Part shown: piece by piece, positions 1 to 8,218 of the stretch
Layout of the letters: each line of letters opens with the position of its first letter
How positions within the stretch are numbered: the stretch's first letter is position 1
DNA from: Bacillota bacterium
GTDB lineage: Bacteria > Bacillota > Clostridia > Lachnospirales > Lachnospiraceae
DNA length: 64,000 nucleotides
Direction of reading: 5' to 3'
NCBI GenBank assembly: GCA_023439505.1
Contig: JAEXNR010000062.1
Location: forward strand, 1-64,000
Program-made: the position numbers and the translations under genes
The notes under the pieces: model-generated
The model's database searches: none
What the model was told of the DNA's origin: nothing
Seen by the model: the letters and a program-made list of their open reading frames with translations, nothing else

Positions 1-959
1 TAACCGGTTATATCTATGATAGTAACGGTAATCAAACTGCTACAATCGTTGAGAACTATGAAGACGGTGAACTGATAAGCACCGTCAATGCAGCAACGAA
101 TACATATGATTATCATAACCAGTTGATTAAAACAGTTACAGAAGATGGAACAGTCATCCAGAACAGCTATAATGCGGATGGTTTCCGGACGGAAAAAGAG
201 GTCAATGGAGAAACGACCTATTATTTTTACGAAGGAAATGAACTTATATTAGAGGTGGATGAAGCTGAAAATCAAATCGCTAGGAATGTTTATGGAACAA
301 ATCTTCTAAAGAGAACAGTGGAAGACGAAAGTTATTATTATTTGTATAATGGACATGCTGATGTAACCGCATTAATCGAGAATGACGGTAGCATTGCAGC
401 TACATATTATTATGATGCTTTTGGAAATATTCTGATCAGGACAGGAGAAGTAAATAATAATATCTTATATTCAGGATATCAGTATGATAGCGAAACGGGG
501 TTATATTATCTGAATGCCAGAATGTATGATCCTAAAATTGCAAGATTCTTGCAGATGGATTCAAATTCAGGTAATAGAAGTGACCCGCTTAGCCTGAACC
601 TATATACATATTGTATGAATAATCCTCTGAGATATTTCGATCCGACAGGTCATGTGGCAGAAGTGTTAAAGAAAGGCTCTACTGGAAATAATGTTGTACA
701 ACTTCAAAAAATGCTAATTTCAGAAGGCTATAGTGTCGGATCTGAAGGAGCTGACGGTAAGTACGGTTCGAATACCGAGGCGGCTGTTAGAAAGTTCCAA
801 GAGGATCATAACCTGAAGATTGACGGTATTGCAGGAAACCAGACCATAGGAACCTTGACAGGTATTGTAAATCTGCCGCCATCTGTAAAAGGGATAAAAG
901 AAACCTATAATTTTAGCAGTAAAACAATAAATATATTGGTATGTACCAGGTACAGTTAA
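1..959 (+). CDS. RHS/YD-repeat protein, C-terminal part (5' end outside window)
   Basis: The frame is open from base 3 and runs in from upstream, so only the C-terminal ~318 residues are seen. They carry YD-type repeats (YDYHNQLIKTV, YYYDAFGNIL) and the RHS core end signature YSGYQYDSETGLYYLNARMY followed by NPLRYFDPTGH. RHS proteins are large surface or secreted shells that normally carry a variable C-terminal tip, often a toxin. Here the tip is a PG_binding_1-like domain (GSTGNNVVQLQKML...DGKYGSNTEAAVRKFQ...DGIAGNQT), which suggests peptidoglycan contact. The last residues (CTRYS) and the stop are encoded by a dispersed GTACCAGGTAC repeat, so the original C-terminus may have been lost. The family call is firm; the role of the tip is inferred. 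Confidence 0.88.
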   Translation, partial: TGYIYDSNGNQTATIVENYEDGELISTVNAATNTYDYHNQLIKTVTEDGTVIQNSYNADGFRTEKEVNGETTYYFYEGNELILEVDEAENQIARNVYGTNLLKRTVEDESYYYLYNGHADVTALIENDGSIAATYYYDAFGNILIRTGEVNNNILYSGYQYDSETGLYYLNARMYDPKIARFLQMDSNSGNRSDPLSLNLYTYCMNNPLRYFDPTGHVAEVLKKGSTGNNVVQLQKMLISEGYSVGSEGADGKYGSNTEAAVRKFQEDHNLKIDGIAGNQTIGTLTGIVNLPPSVKGIKETYNFSSKTINILVCTRYS

Positions 960-1015
960 CGAATTATGAACATACAGAGTACTTTATTCATAGTCTTTTT
1001 GCTGTACCAGGTACG
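942..1015. repeat. Two copies of the GTACCAGGTAC palindromic repeat
   Basis: TGTACCAGGTACA lies at 942-954 and supplies the stop of the RHS gene. TGTACCAGGTACG lies at 1003-1015. Further copies are at 3321-3360 (as an inverted pair) and 8128-8146. Just after, at 1014-1046, is a short run of GGAATCTCAC-type direct repeats. Confidence 0.7.
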
Positions 1016-1062
1016 GAATCTCACGCGGAATCTCACGGAATCTCACACACCGCCGGATTGGT

Positions 1063-1343
1063 AGAATTATGAAGCAGGAGGGACTGGTGTCAAATTATAC
1101 CACTGCTCAATTCCGCCCAGAAGAATACCTGTAATGAGTCAAAAATCGAAATATCGTCGACCGGTAATTCAGCAAGCAGCCATTCCGGAATGTGATAGTA
1201 AGTGATTTAACATATGTCAGAGTCGGTATGAGCTGGAACTATAGATGTGTTCTTATTGTCTTATTTAATAGAGAAATCATAGGTTATAGTGCTGGGCCAA
1301 ATAAAACGGCATTACTAGTAAAACAAGAACTCTTTTCTTGTAC
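1063..1343 (+). pseudogene. Remnant of IS3-family (IS150-like) transposase OrfB
   Basis: Translation in two frames gives IMKQEGLVSNYTTAQFRPEE, then after stops and a frameshift FRNVIVSDLTYVRVGMSW, LFNREIIGYSAGPNKTALLV. This is the region around the first catalytic Asp (DLTYVRVG) of the rve integrase core of IS3-type OrfB. The DDE core is incomplete, there are internal stops, and no terminal inverted repeats are visible. It ends just before the 3' end of the convergent uppP gene. Confidence 0.75.
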
Positions 1344-1358
1344 CTTATGGTTTAGGGA

Positions 1359-2192
1359 CTACCGAAAGCTAAACACAAGCAGTACGGCGATACCTAATAC
1401 AATCCGATACCAACCAAACACCTTAAAATCATGTGTTTTGATATACTTCATAAGGAACTTTATCACCAACAAAGATACTGTAAATGCTACCACCATACCG
1501 ATTACCAAGATAAGCAATTCAGCATTTGTAAAGGAAATCCCGAATTTCAGTATTTTAATAGCACTTAAACCAAACATAACAGGAACGGCAAGGAAAAAGG
1601 TGAATTCCGCTGCTGCGACTCTTGATACGCCAATCAACAGCGCACCTATAATTGTGGCACCCGAACGAGAAGTACCAGGAATCGAGGAGAGTACCTGAAA
1701 TAGTCCAATGTAAAAGGCTGTCCGATAGGTAATAGCTTCTACATTACAAGTATTTGGAAGATGTTTTTTATACCGTAGTTCAATGATAATAAAGACAATA
1801 CCATAGAAAATAAGGGCCGTCGCAATTACGATTGGGGTGTGTAGATGAGCCTCGATATAATCGTCAAACAGGATTGTTGTGACTGCGCCCGGAATACAAG
1901 CAACTACGACTTTAAACCAAAGAGAAACGATATCCTTTTTGATAAACGGCTGTGTTTTATCCTTAAACCGGAACGGGAACATTTTCTTCCAAAACATAAC
2001 AACTACTGCAAGAATAGCTCCAAGCTGAATAACAATAAAGAACATTTCCTTGAAAGCTTCGCTCATATTAAATGTAATAAGTTCGTCCACAAGAAGCATA
2101 TGTCCTGTGCTGCTAATGGGTAACCACTCGGTGATTCCCTCCACAACTCCAAGAAAAACTACTTTCAAAATTTCTATAAAATCAAGTGCCAT
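1359..2192 (-). CDS. uppP: Undecaprenyl-diphosphatase UppP/BacA
   Basis: Integral membrane phosphatase that recycles undecaprenyl pyrophosphate to the monophosphate carrier used for peptidoglycan and wall polymers; it also gives bacitracin tolerance. The 277-residue length is normal for the family. Both conserved motifs are present: GVVEGITEWLPISSTGHM near residue 15 with the E...E pair, and the PGTSRSGATI loop near residue 173. Several hydrophobic segments run through the protein. Start ATG has GGGAGG about 11 nt upstream. It stands alone behind the terminator of the upstream XRE gene, so it probably has its own promoter, which I could not identify. Confidence 0.95.
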   Translation of the reverse strand: MALDFIEILKVVFLGVVEGITEWLPISSTGHMLLVDELITFNMSEAFKEMFFIVIQLGAILAVVVMFWKKMFPFRFKDKTQPFIKKDIVSLWFKVVVACIPGAVTTILFDDYIEAHLHTPIVIATALIFYGIVFIIIELRYKKHLPNTCNVEAITYRTAFYIGLFQVLSSIPGTSRSGATIIGALLIGVSRVAAAEFTFFLAVPVMFGLSAIKILKFGISFTNAELLILVIGMVVAFTVSLLVIKFLMKYIKTHDFKVFGWYRIVLGIAVLLVFSFR

Positions 2193-2300
2193 TATTTCAA
2201 TTCCTCCCTTTTGAAATGGTGATAGGTCATAAATAACCGACTACTGATACAAATCTATTATCTGTTCCGGTGGAGTAAAAGCCAAGAAACCTAACGTCAC

Positions 2301-2335
2301 AAAAGAAAAAAACCCTGACACTTAACGTGTCAGAG
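2301..2335 (-). terminator. Rho-independent terminator of the XRE gene
   Basis: On the minus strand CTGACAC-gttaa-GTGTCAG (2315-2333) is followed by a T-rich run (A-rich on plus, 2301-2312). It lies downstream of the XRE regulator and upstream of uppP. Confidence 0.85.
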
Positions 2336-2363
2336 CCTATTTTCAAAGGATATATGGCAATTT

Positions 2364-2978
2364 TTATTTTGTTCTGCTTTGCTGAAGCAATAAAAATATC
2401 TTCACCGTAAAAAACAAGAAAAGCAGTATTGTTGCATATGGTTCTCTTGCCGCAGCAAATAAGCAGATTGCTATCGCGCCTGTTATGATAGAAACTTTTG
2501 AGTTAATACGATGCAATAGCACTTGATCAAAATAAATAAAAGCAAGTCTGGTAATTCCAAGTCCGGTTATAAATAAAAAAATGGTCCAATGGATTCTAAT
2601 ATCTATATTTGGAATATGCGTATTTGCCAGAAGATTTACATGGTAAACATGGCCACCCTGTGGTTCTCCATAGATTGGTAATATAAGCAATGAAACTGCT
2701 AATACATCCATTATTCCGCTGATAATGTTATAAATTCTTTTAACATTAGAGTAGTTTTCGGTTTCGGCAAGGGTAATCAGTTCTTCACTCGATAGTAGTT
2801 CATCTATTGTCACAGAAAAGAATTTGGAAATACACTTAAGCGATTCTATGTTAGGGTAGCCTTTGCCGCTTTCCCATTTCGAAATTGCTGTTCTTGATAC
2901 ATATAATTGCTCAGCAAGCTGTTCCTGCGTCAGGTTTTTCCCGGCCCTAAGTTGCTGCAGTTTTTCATTAAATTCCAT
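2364..2978 (-). CDS. XRE-family regulator with C-terminal membrane segments
   Basis: 204 residues. The N-terminal ~65 residues form a classic Cro/CI helix-turn-helix (LRAGKNLTQEQLAEQLYVSRTAISKWESGKGYPNIESL). Residues ~85-200 contain three or four hydrophobic stretches, giving a membrane-anchored regulator layout common in Firmicutes, where the membrane part may sense envelope stress or a peptide. The start has GGAGGC nearby. It sits 28 nt after the stop of a decayed minus-strand gene. The target is unknown; uppP downstream is a candidate by position only. Confidence 0.85.
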   Translation of the reverse strand: MEFNEKLQQLRAGKNLTQEQLAEQLYVSRTAISKWESGKGYPNIESLKCISKFFSVTIDELLSSEELITLAETENYSNVKRIYNIISGIMDVLAVSLLILPIYGEPQGGHVYHVNLLANTHIPNIDIRIHWTIFLFITGLGITRLAFIYFDQVLLHRINSKVSIITGAIAICLFAAAREPYATILLFLFFTVKIFLLLQQSRTK

Positions 2979-3005
2979 GCTTTGGCCTCCAGTCGATTTT
3001 TAATC

Positions 3006-3320
3006 TTATCGTCCAACAGCGAGTTTTGCATATCCTTGGGTATCGTCCATCGTTTTATCTTCCGATGACATCAGCTCAGAATTAATTTGTTCATTTGTAA
3101 TGAGTAAGTCAACCTTTCCCTGAGAAGAACAAAAGCTGGCAAGGGAGATACGCTTTATTTTGTGTAATCCAAAAGAGCGATGCAGCAGTGGGAGTGAAGA
3201 AGCATTTCTTTTTTTAAATCTGCTTCAAAATATTAAAATCGTTCAAGCCTACTTTAATGTAAGTCCATGGGCTGATATAAAAGAGGTATCCGCATTGATA
3301 TGGTTTTGGTTTACAAATGA
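3006..3320 (-). pseudogene. Decayed minus-strand gene, C-terminal fragment
   Basis: The minus strand reads ...GLHKIKRISLASFCSSQGKV DLLITNEQINSELMSSEDKT and ends GYAKLAVGR at a stop at 3006-3008, with no methionine start. Further upstream the readable pieces (NADTSFISAHGLTLK, NDFNILKQI) lie in different frames separated by stops. This looks like the tail of a real protein, perhaps a solute-binding-like fold, broken by frameshifts; the family is not recognised. The fragment ends at the 40-bp palindrome, which may mark the break. Confidence 0.4.
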
Positions 3321-3360
3321 ATTATGTACCAGGTACAGTTAACTGTACCTGGTACATAAT
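3321..3360. repeat. Perfect 40-bp palindrome built from two GTACCAGGTAC units
   Basis: The left arm 3321-3340 is ATTATGTACCAGGTACAGTT and the right arm 3341-3360 is its exact reverse complement with no loop. Each arm itself contains the smaller palindrome TGTACC-A-GGTACA. The flanking bases 3320 and 3361 do not pair, so symmetry ends there. Confidence 0.9.
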
Positions 3361-3485
3361 GTACGCGTTCCGAGTAAAATTAATCGAACCTGCTCTGCAC
3401 CTTCTAATTCTTTTGCTACCAGCATAGAGTTGGTTATGAACTGATATTTTTTCCCGGAAGTATTGATTTTCTTTGTGATAAACCC

Positions 3486-4754
3486 TTATTGAAAATCTTC
3501 GCCTGTTAAATAATGATAAAACGCTTTATTAACAACTCTATCCTCTGTATTAACTGTTAAGTTACCGGCTAATGACTTCATTTTACCTACTACAGTATCC
3601 TTATCTTTGGGTAGATAGAATGTATGAAGAGAATACATGCCATTATCGATGACGATGTCACCAATGTTATAATAAGCTTCCTTTTGCATATCTAATCTCT
3701 TCGTACTATAGAGCGGCTGCCACCAGGAACCATAGATTAGTCCTTTCGCATTTTCATTGCCTTTGTATTTTTTAGCATAAGCTTCGATTACATCATTAAA
3801 ACGATTCATATCCTTTGTATTTGAAAATTCTAACTGTAAATCATACTCTACTGCATAAACCAGATACAAATCATCACTAAATTTCTTAACTTCATAAGTT
3901 GGTGTAGTCTCAGGTATCGGACCCCACTCCAGTAAATATTGATAAATAGATACTTTAGGTTCCAGTTGAACCTTTGCTTTTATACCTTCTGAATTTAACA
4001 AGCCAATTAATTGGTGGGCATGTTTGATATCAGAATGTCCGTATTGAAGTGTCAGTTCAGGCAAAAATTTAGCATTATATGCTTTGTTTTTGATATTAAA
4101 TCCAGTAATTGTCTTGTCTTGAACTGCCGACTTTCCAATCTTTGATAAGGCGGCGTCATCAAATAATAGAAATGAATTCCACGCATTATCAATCTTTGCA
4201 TAAATATCCGGATCATTTGAATTTGCCAGATAGTTTCTTGCATCACCATTGCTATTTGCGATGTTCATGAGGAGAGTATCTGCTTCATTTTTTGTTATAC
4301 TTTTATTTTTTGCTGCTTTTTTGCCTTCTTCCTTGGATAATATTCCTAAATCAATGGCACAGGCAAGATAAGCGCTGTAATCAGCTGGGATACTTTCCTT
4401 GATCGCATAGCTTTTCAAGCTTTCTTTTACCTTATTTACAGGATAGCTTAATACTAGTTCCTCAAAATCAGCAGCCTTCATTGCGGCCTTTACTGCTGAC
4501 AGATAAGTTAATTTGCCTTCGACAGTAACATCACTTCCAAGCTTTCCTAATGCCTGATTAAACTCCTTCGCTGTTACAGTTTCATGCTTTAGTTCAATAT
4601 CAAAGAATGTTTTTAAATAGGCTACTTCTGTTGCTTGCGCAGTAACATTTGTGCTGGTTATTGCCTCGGCTTTCTGGCCGGTCATCATACCTGCTGATAA
4701 AATTGTGACTGCTAATACAACCATTATCTTATTTCTGTACTTTTTGTTAATCAT
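3486..4754 (-). CDS. Secreted protein of unknown function
   Basis: About 422 residues with a signal peptide (lysine-rich start, hydrophobic core VVLAVTILSAGMMTG, likely cleavage after KAEA). The N-terminal third (to ~residue 165) is helical and resembles degenerate SLH-type repeats (AYLACAIDLGILSKEEGKKA), so it may attach to the cell wall. The C-terminal half is rich in aromatic residues and beta-prone, with GLIYGSWWQPL near residue 340. I do not recognise a family. An ATG at 4764-4766 is also possible; 4754 is preferred because GGGA is 6 nt upstream. A good promoter precedes it. Confidence 0.75.
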   Translation of the reverse strand: MINKKYRNKIMVVLAVTILSAGMMTGQKAEAITSTNVTAQATEVAYLKTFFDIELKHETVTAKEFNQALGKLGSDVTVEGKLTYLSAVKAAMKAADFEELVLSYPVNKVKESLKSYAIKESIPADYSAYLACAIDLGILSKEEGKKAAKNKSITKNEADTLLMNIANSNGDARNYLANSNDPDIYAKIDNAWNSFLLFDDAALSKIGKSAVQDKTITGFNIKNKAYNAKFLPELTLQYGHSDIKHAHQLIGLLNSEGIKAKVQLEPKVSIYQYLLEWGPIPETTPTYEVKKFSDDLYLVYAVEYDLQLEFSNTKDMNRFNDVIEAYAKKYKGNENAKGLIYGSWWQPLYSTKRLDMQKEAYYNIGDIVIDNGMYSLHTFYLPKDKDTVVGKMKSLAGNLTVNTEDRVVNKAFYHYLTGEDFQ

Positions 4755-4814
4755 ATTGGATCCCATTCCTTTACTTTGTTTAGTCTTATGTGTATTTAAT
4801 ATCTTACGTGTTTA

Positions 4815-4843
4815 AATATACTTCAGATCCAGGAAATGGTCAA
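4815..4843 (-). promoter_or_regulatory. Promoter of the secreted protein gene
   Basis: On the minus strand TTGACC (4838-4843) and TATATT (4815-4820) are separated by 17 nt. The predicted start lies ~50 nt before the ATG. Confidence 0.7.
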
Positions 4844-5188
4844 CGTTGTTTTCTATGTTTTTCTTTGTTTTGTTCTAATACTATTTATAAGTACCTCTCA
4901 TAGAAAAAAGTGCTGAACGACGTGGCGAAGTCAACCTTGAAAAATTATGTATGCGCATCATTTCATTACCGGTAGATCGGGTGGAAAACCCGTCCGATAA
5001 TGCTAACCATATCATTGGTAACGATGCAGATTAAGCGTAGACAGATATGTAATAATTTTCAGTAAATTTCCGCTATCACAATAATCAGGTTTACTTGATT
5101 TTATGATGCCAGTATCATATAATTTATTAGACGAACATCGAATAATGTAAGGTTGCACGAAATACAGTTTAGCATGAAGGAGAAGATT
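4844..5188. other. Intergenic region with an unassigned open frame
   Basis: No complete gene is visible. The plus frame 4890-5034 is open for 48 codons without a methionine start and reads like a protein tail (SAERRGEVNLEKLCMRIISL, ending HIIGNDAD). Family not recognised; possibly a gene remnant. The rest is AT-rich and presumably holds the promoter of the ArsR gene. Confidence 0.35.
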
Positions 5189-6220
5189 ATGTTAGATAAT
5201 ACATTTAGTAAGATGGATCCTGTATATGAAACAATGGGGTTGCTCTATGTCAGCTATAACCTCGAAGAAGTAAAGAAAGAAACAAAAAAAACCCTATCAG
5301 ATCTGGGGTTTGACGGGGAGCAGTTTTACTCACAGCATTTGAAAACATTTGATAAGTATGTTCGAGTGTTTTTGAAAAACAGAGTAGAACATAGTGAAAG
5401 CGGCTTTTTTTTCAGTGAAAAGGATTCTAATTATTTCCTTATACTCTTGTCTCTGATGATAGAAAACAGATGCTGGCTTACATCGTTGGAAGGCCTGTCA
5501 GAAGTTCAGATTAAGTCTCAGATCATTCATATGTGCAAAACGGTTTTTGATGAAGATACGAATGCAGAGAGTCTGGATTCTTTAGATGAGGTCATTCATT
5601 ATTTGGATAGCAGTGGTCTTCAATCCGACGCTAAATGGAAAATGCTGCGTGTTATGCAGAATCCTAAGAAATATATGAGTCAGCTTATTGAAATAATAAA
5701 TTCCAATATGGATGCCTATCAAAGGGCAGTTAATGAGGTGATCAATCCATTAGATAAACTTCTTAATCAGTATGGTATTATGGCGACTAGTCAAGGGGAT
5801 AAAAATTTTTATGAACTAAAAGCCACTATTTGCCAATCTTCTGTAGTATATCCAACTTTGATATTTCCGGTAACGCAGATGATGTTTGAAAAAAACTGCT
5901 ATTATGGTCTGCTCAGTGAGAGGATTATCAAGAGCGGAAAAGTACGTCAAAATTCTAAGGAACTCCTACTGGTCAAGTTAAAAGCGTTAGCCGATAGTAG
6001 TAAACTGGGTATTCTCTCAGCTCTTAAAGTCAGTCCAATGTATAACTTGGAAATAGCCCAACAACTGGGAGTAACCGCGGCAACCATGTCTCATCATATG
6101 AATGTATTGTTAAATTGCGGACTGGTGGGTGTTGAGAAAAAGGATGGTAAGGTATATTACCATTTAGAAAAGGATAACTTACAAAATTTCATTAAAGATC
6201 TTGAAGAGACATTGTTATAA
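5189..6220 (+). CDS. ArsR-type regulator with long N-terminal domain
   Basis: 343 residues. The C-terminal ~80 residues form a winged helix of the ArsR/HTH_20 type (LLLVKLKALADSSKLGILSA... LEIAQQLGVTAATMSHHMNV... VGVEKKDGKVYYHL). The first ~260 residues are helical and not recognised; long N-terminal sensor regions are common in this Clostridia subgroup. ATG 5189 is chosen because AAGGAG (5177-5182) lies 6 nt upstream; a TTG at 5153 is in frame but has no such site. It precedes an ABC exporter whose promoter is surrounded by inverted repeats, so this is the likely local repressor. No metal-binding cysteine motif is obvious, so the signal is probably not arsenic. Confidence 0.85.
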   Translation: MLDNTFSKMDPVYETMGLLYVSYNLEEVKKETKKTLSDLGFDGEQFYSQHLKTFDKYVRVFLKNRVEHSESGFFFSEKDSNYFLILLSLMIENRCWLTSLEGLSEVQIKSQIIHMCKTVFDEDTNAESLDSLDEVIHYLDSSGLQSDAKWKMLRVMQNPKKYMSQLIEIINSNMDAYQRAVNEVINPLDKLLNQYGIMATSQGDKNFYELKATICQSSVVYPTLIFPVTQMMFEKNCYYGLLSERIIKSGKVRQNSKELLLVKLKALADSSKLGILSALKVSPMYNLEIAQQLGVTAATMSHHMNVLLNCGLVGVEKKDGKVYYHLEKDNLQNFIKDLEETLL

Positions 6221-6245
6221 ATCCAAGTTATTATTTAACATTATT

Positions 6246-6270
6246 CCTGGCGAAAGCCGGGAGTTTTTTT
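6246..6270 (+). terminator. Terminator of the ArsR gene
   Basis: CCTGGC-GAAA-GCCGGG (one G-T pair) is followed by AG and seven T. Confidence 0.85.
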
Positions 6271-6276
6271 AATATA

Positions 6277-6352
6277 ATATTAGATGGATAGCTAATATAG
6301 TTGACGTGTATCTAATAAGATAGTATAATGATGATGAAACATATTAGATACA
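6277..6352 (+). promoter_or_regulatory. Promoter and operator-like repeats of the ABC exporter
   Basis: TTGACG (6301-6306) and TATAAT (6324-6329) have a 17-nt spacer. TGTATCTAATA at 6307-6317 is an exact inverted copy of TATTAGATACA at 6342-6352, spanning the -10. A second inverted pair ATATTAG (6277-6283)/CTAATAT (6292-6298) lies just upstream of -35. The placement fits repression by the adjacent ArsR protein (inference). Confidence 0.75.
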
Positions 6353-6376
6353 TATCATATACTTGGAGGAATGATT

Positions 6377-8062
6377 ATGAAGCAATATCTCAAGAAAAAC
6401 AAATTAATACTTTCAATTACACTAATCCTTAATATCATTAGTTCAGTAGCTGCAGTATTTCTGGCGAAACTACTGCAAAAGGTTATCGATGTTGCCATAA
6501 ATGGTAATATTGCAGAATTTCAGAGAATGCTGTTGACTTCTATAGTTTATATCATCGTGCTGGGTATTGTTAGTTACCTGGATTCGTTATGCAGTAAATT
6601 ACTCATTAAGAAGCTGACAACAATGATGAGACAAAAGGCTTTTCATGGGATACTAAAAAGAAATATACATGATTTCTCCGGTGTAAATACAGCTGATTAT
6701 ATTTCTGCATTTACAAACGATATTAAACTGATTGAAGAGAACTATATCATACCATCTCTATTGGTGCTGCAATATGCTGTCATTTTTATTGTAACACTCA
6801 TATTACTCTTTGAAATCAGTCCGTTGATTGCATGGTGTCTGATTGGATGTATGATTGTTATGTTTGTACTTCCCGGACTTATGGGGAAATCCCTACAGAC
6901 AAGACAGGAGATAGTTTCAAAACAGTTTTCTGCTTTTACGTCGAGGCTTAAGGATTTCTTTTCAGGCTATGAGGTCATCAAATCTTATCAGATCACGAAT
7001 CATATAAAAAATGAATTTGGAAATGAAAACGATATGATAGCCAATGCTAAATACAGGGCAGATAAGTTGTTGGCTCTAAATGAAGGTATTTCCGGAATCC
7101 TTGCTTATCTTACGCAATTTTCCGGTTTGTTTATCGGTGCGTATCTTATCATTAAAGGAAATATTACTGCAGGTACTTTAGTGGCATTGATTCAACTCTC
7201 CGGCACATTTGTAAGTCCTGTAATGATGATTTTGCAGAACATACCCAAAATCAAAAGTATTATGCCTATTATGAAACGGATGGAGATGCTGGCAGAGTAT
7301 TCGGATATAACGTTTGTTGGAACATTGGAACCATCGTTCGCAGACAAAATTGTAATCAAGAATTTGTCCTTTGCCTACGAAGGGGATCAGCAAATATTGG
7401 TAAATGCAAATTTGACACTGAATAAAGGGAAAAAATATGCCATTGTCGGAAAAAGTGGATGTGGGAAAACAACTTTGGTCAAATTGCTAACGGGATACTA
7501 TTCTTCATACACTGGAAACATTACATATGATGGAACTGATTTACGTGATTTAGATATTGAAAAGTTACAGAATATGGCTTCTGTAATACATCAAAGTATC
7601 TATATGTTTGATGATAGCATCAGGCAAAACATATGCTTATTTGATACTTTTCTAGACAAGGACCTGGAGGATGCAGTAATTATAAGCGGAGTGAATCAGT
7701 TTCTAACGACTATGCCGAAGGGTCTTTCATCCAGGGTGGGAGAAAATGGTTCCAGTCTTTCGGGAGGACAGCGGCAACGTGTTGCAGTAGCGAGAGCGCT
7801 AATCCGACATAAACCTATCCTCATACTAGATGAAGGGACATCTGCTGTAGATATGCAAACAGCTTATGATATAGAAAGTAATCTGCTTGCAATTAATGAC
7901 CTGACGCTGATTACAATTACACATAATTTGAATGCGGATTTGCTGGGACAGTACGATCAGATTATTTATATGGAAGAGGGTGCTGCTGCGGAAATAGGTA
8001 GTCTGACAGAATTGTTATCTAAACAAGGTGGATTTTCTAAATTCGCAAATCTTATCAAATAG
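6377..8062 (+). CDS. ABC half-exporter (membrane and ATPase domains fused)
   Basis: About 561 residues. The N-terminal ~300 residues carry the six-helix ABC exporter membrane domain. The C-terminal ATPase domain has Walker A GKSGCGKTT, Q-loop region VIHQSIYMFDDSI, signature LSGGQRQR, Walker B ILILDEGTSAVD with the catalytic Glu, and an H-loop in ITHNLN. A half-transporter of this kind must dimerise, probably with itself as no partner gene is adjacent. ATG 6377 is preferred, 7 nt after GGAGG (6365-6369); the ATG at 6371 is too close. Substrate unknown (lipid, peptide or drug). Control by the upstream ArsR protein is likely. Confidence 0.9.
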   Translation: MKQYLKKNKLILSITLILNIISSVAAVFLAKLLQKVIDVAINGNIAEFQRMLLTSIVYIIVLGIVSYLDSLCSKLLIKKLTTMMRQKAFHGILKRNIHDFSGVNTADYISAFTNDIKLIEENYIIPSLLVLQYAVIFIVTLILLFEISPLIAWCLIGCMIVMFVLPGLMGKSLQTRQEIVSKQFSAFTSRLKDFFSGYEVIKSYQITNHIKNEFGNENDMIANAKYRADKLLALNEGISGILAYLTQFSGLFIGAYLIIKGNITAGTLVALIQLSGTFVSPVMMILQNIPKIKSIMPIMKRMEMLAEYSDITFVGTLEPSFADKIVIKNLSFAYEGDQQILVNANLTLNKGKKYAIVGKSGCGKTTLVKLLTGYYSSYTGNITYDGTDLRDLDIEKLQNMASVIHQSIYMFDDSIRQNICLFDTFLDKDLEDAVIISGVNQFLTTMPKGLSSRVGENGSSLSGGQRQRVAVARALIRHKPILILDEGTSAVDMQTAYDIESNLLAINDLTLITITHNLNADLLGQYDQIIYMEEGAAAEIGSLTELLSKQGGFSKFANLIK

Positions 8063-8127
8063 ATAATTCCGAATGGTAGCCGGCTTTGGATTACAACACA
8101 AAATAGATGTTAAAATATGGACCACAT

Positions 8128-8146
8128 TGGTACCAGGTACAGTTAA
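8128..8146. repeat. Further copy of the GTACCAGGTAC repeat
   Basis: TGGTACCAGGTACAGTTAA, the same core and right flank as the copies at 942 and 3321, in the gap between the exporter and the convergent lipoprotein gene. Confidence 0.65.
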
Positions 8147-8218
8147 TGCTTAACTTATGTTTTACAGTCCATCTCTCCATAGATACCCATCGTGGAGAGT
8201 CGCCGGTATTGAAATGGA

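Noticed and set aside
1192..1698. 168-codon plus-strand ORF
   Set aside because: Only its first ~45 codons are the transposase remnant; the rest is antisense to uppP.
3160..3342. 60-codon plus-strand ORF ending CTRYS
   Set aside because: No Shine-Dalgarno site or family; it overlaps a decayed minus-strand gene and ends in the repeat.
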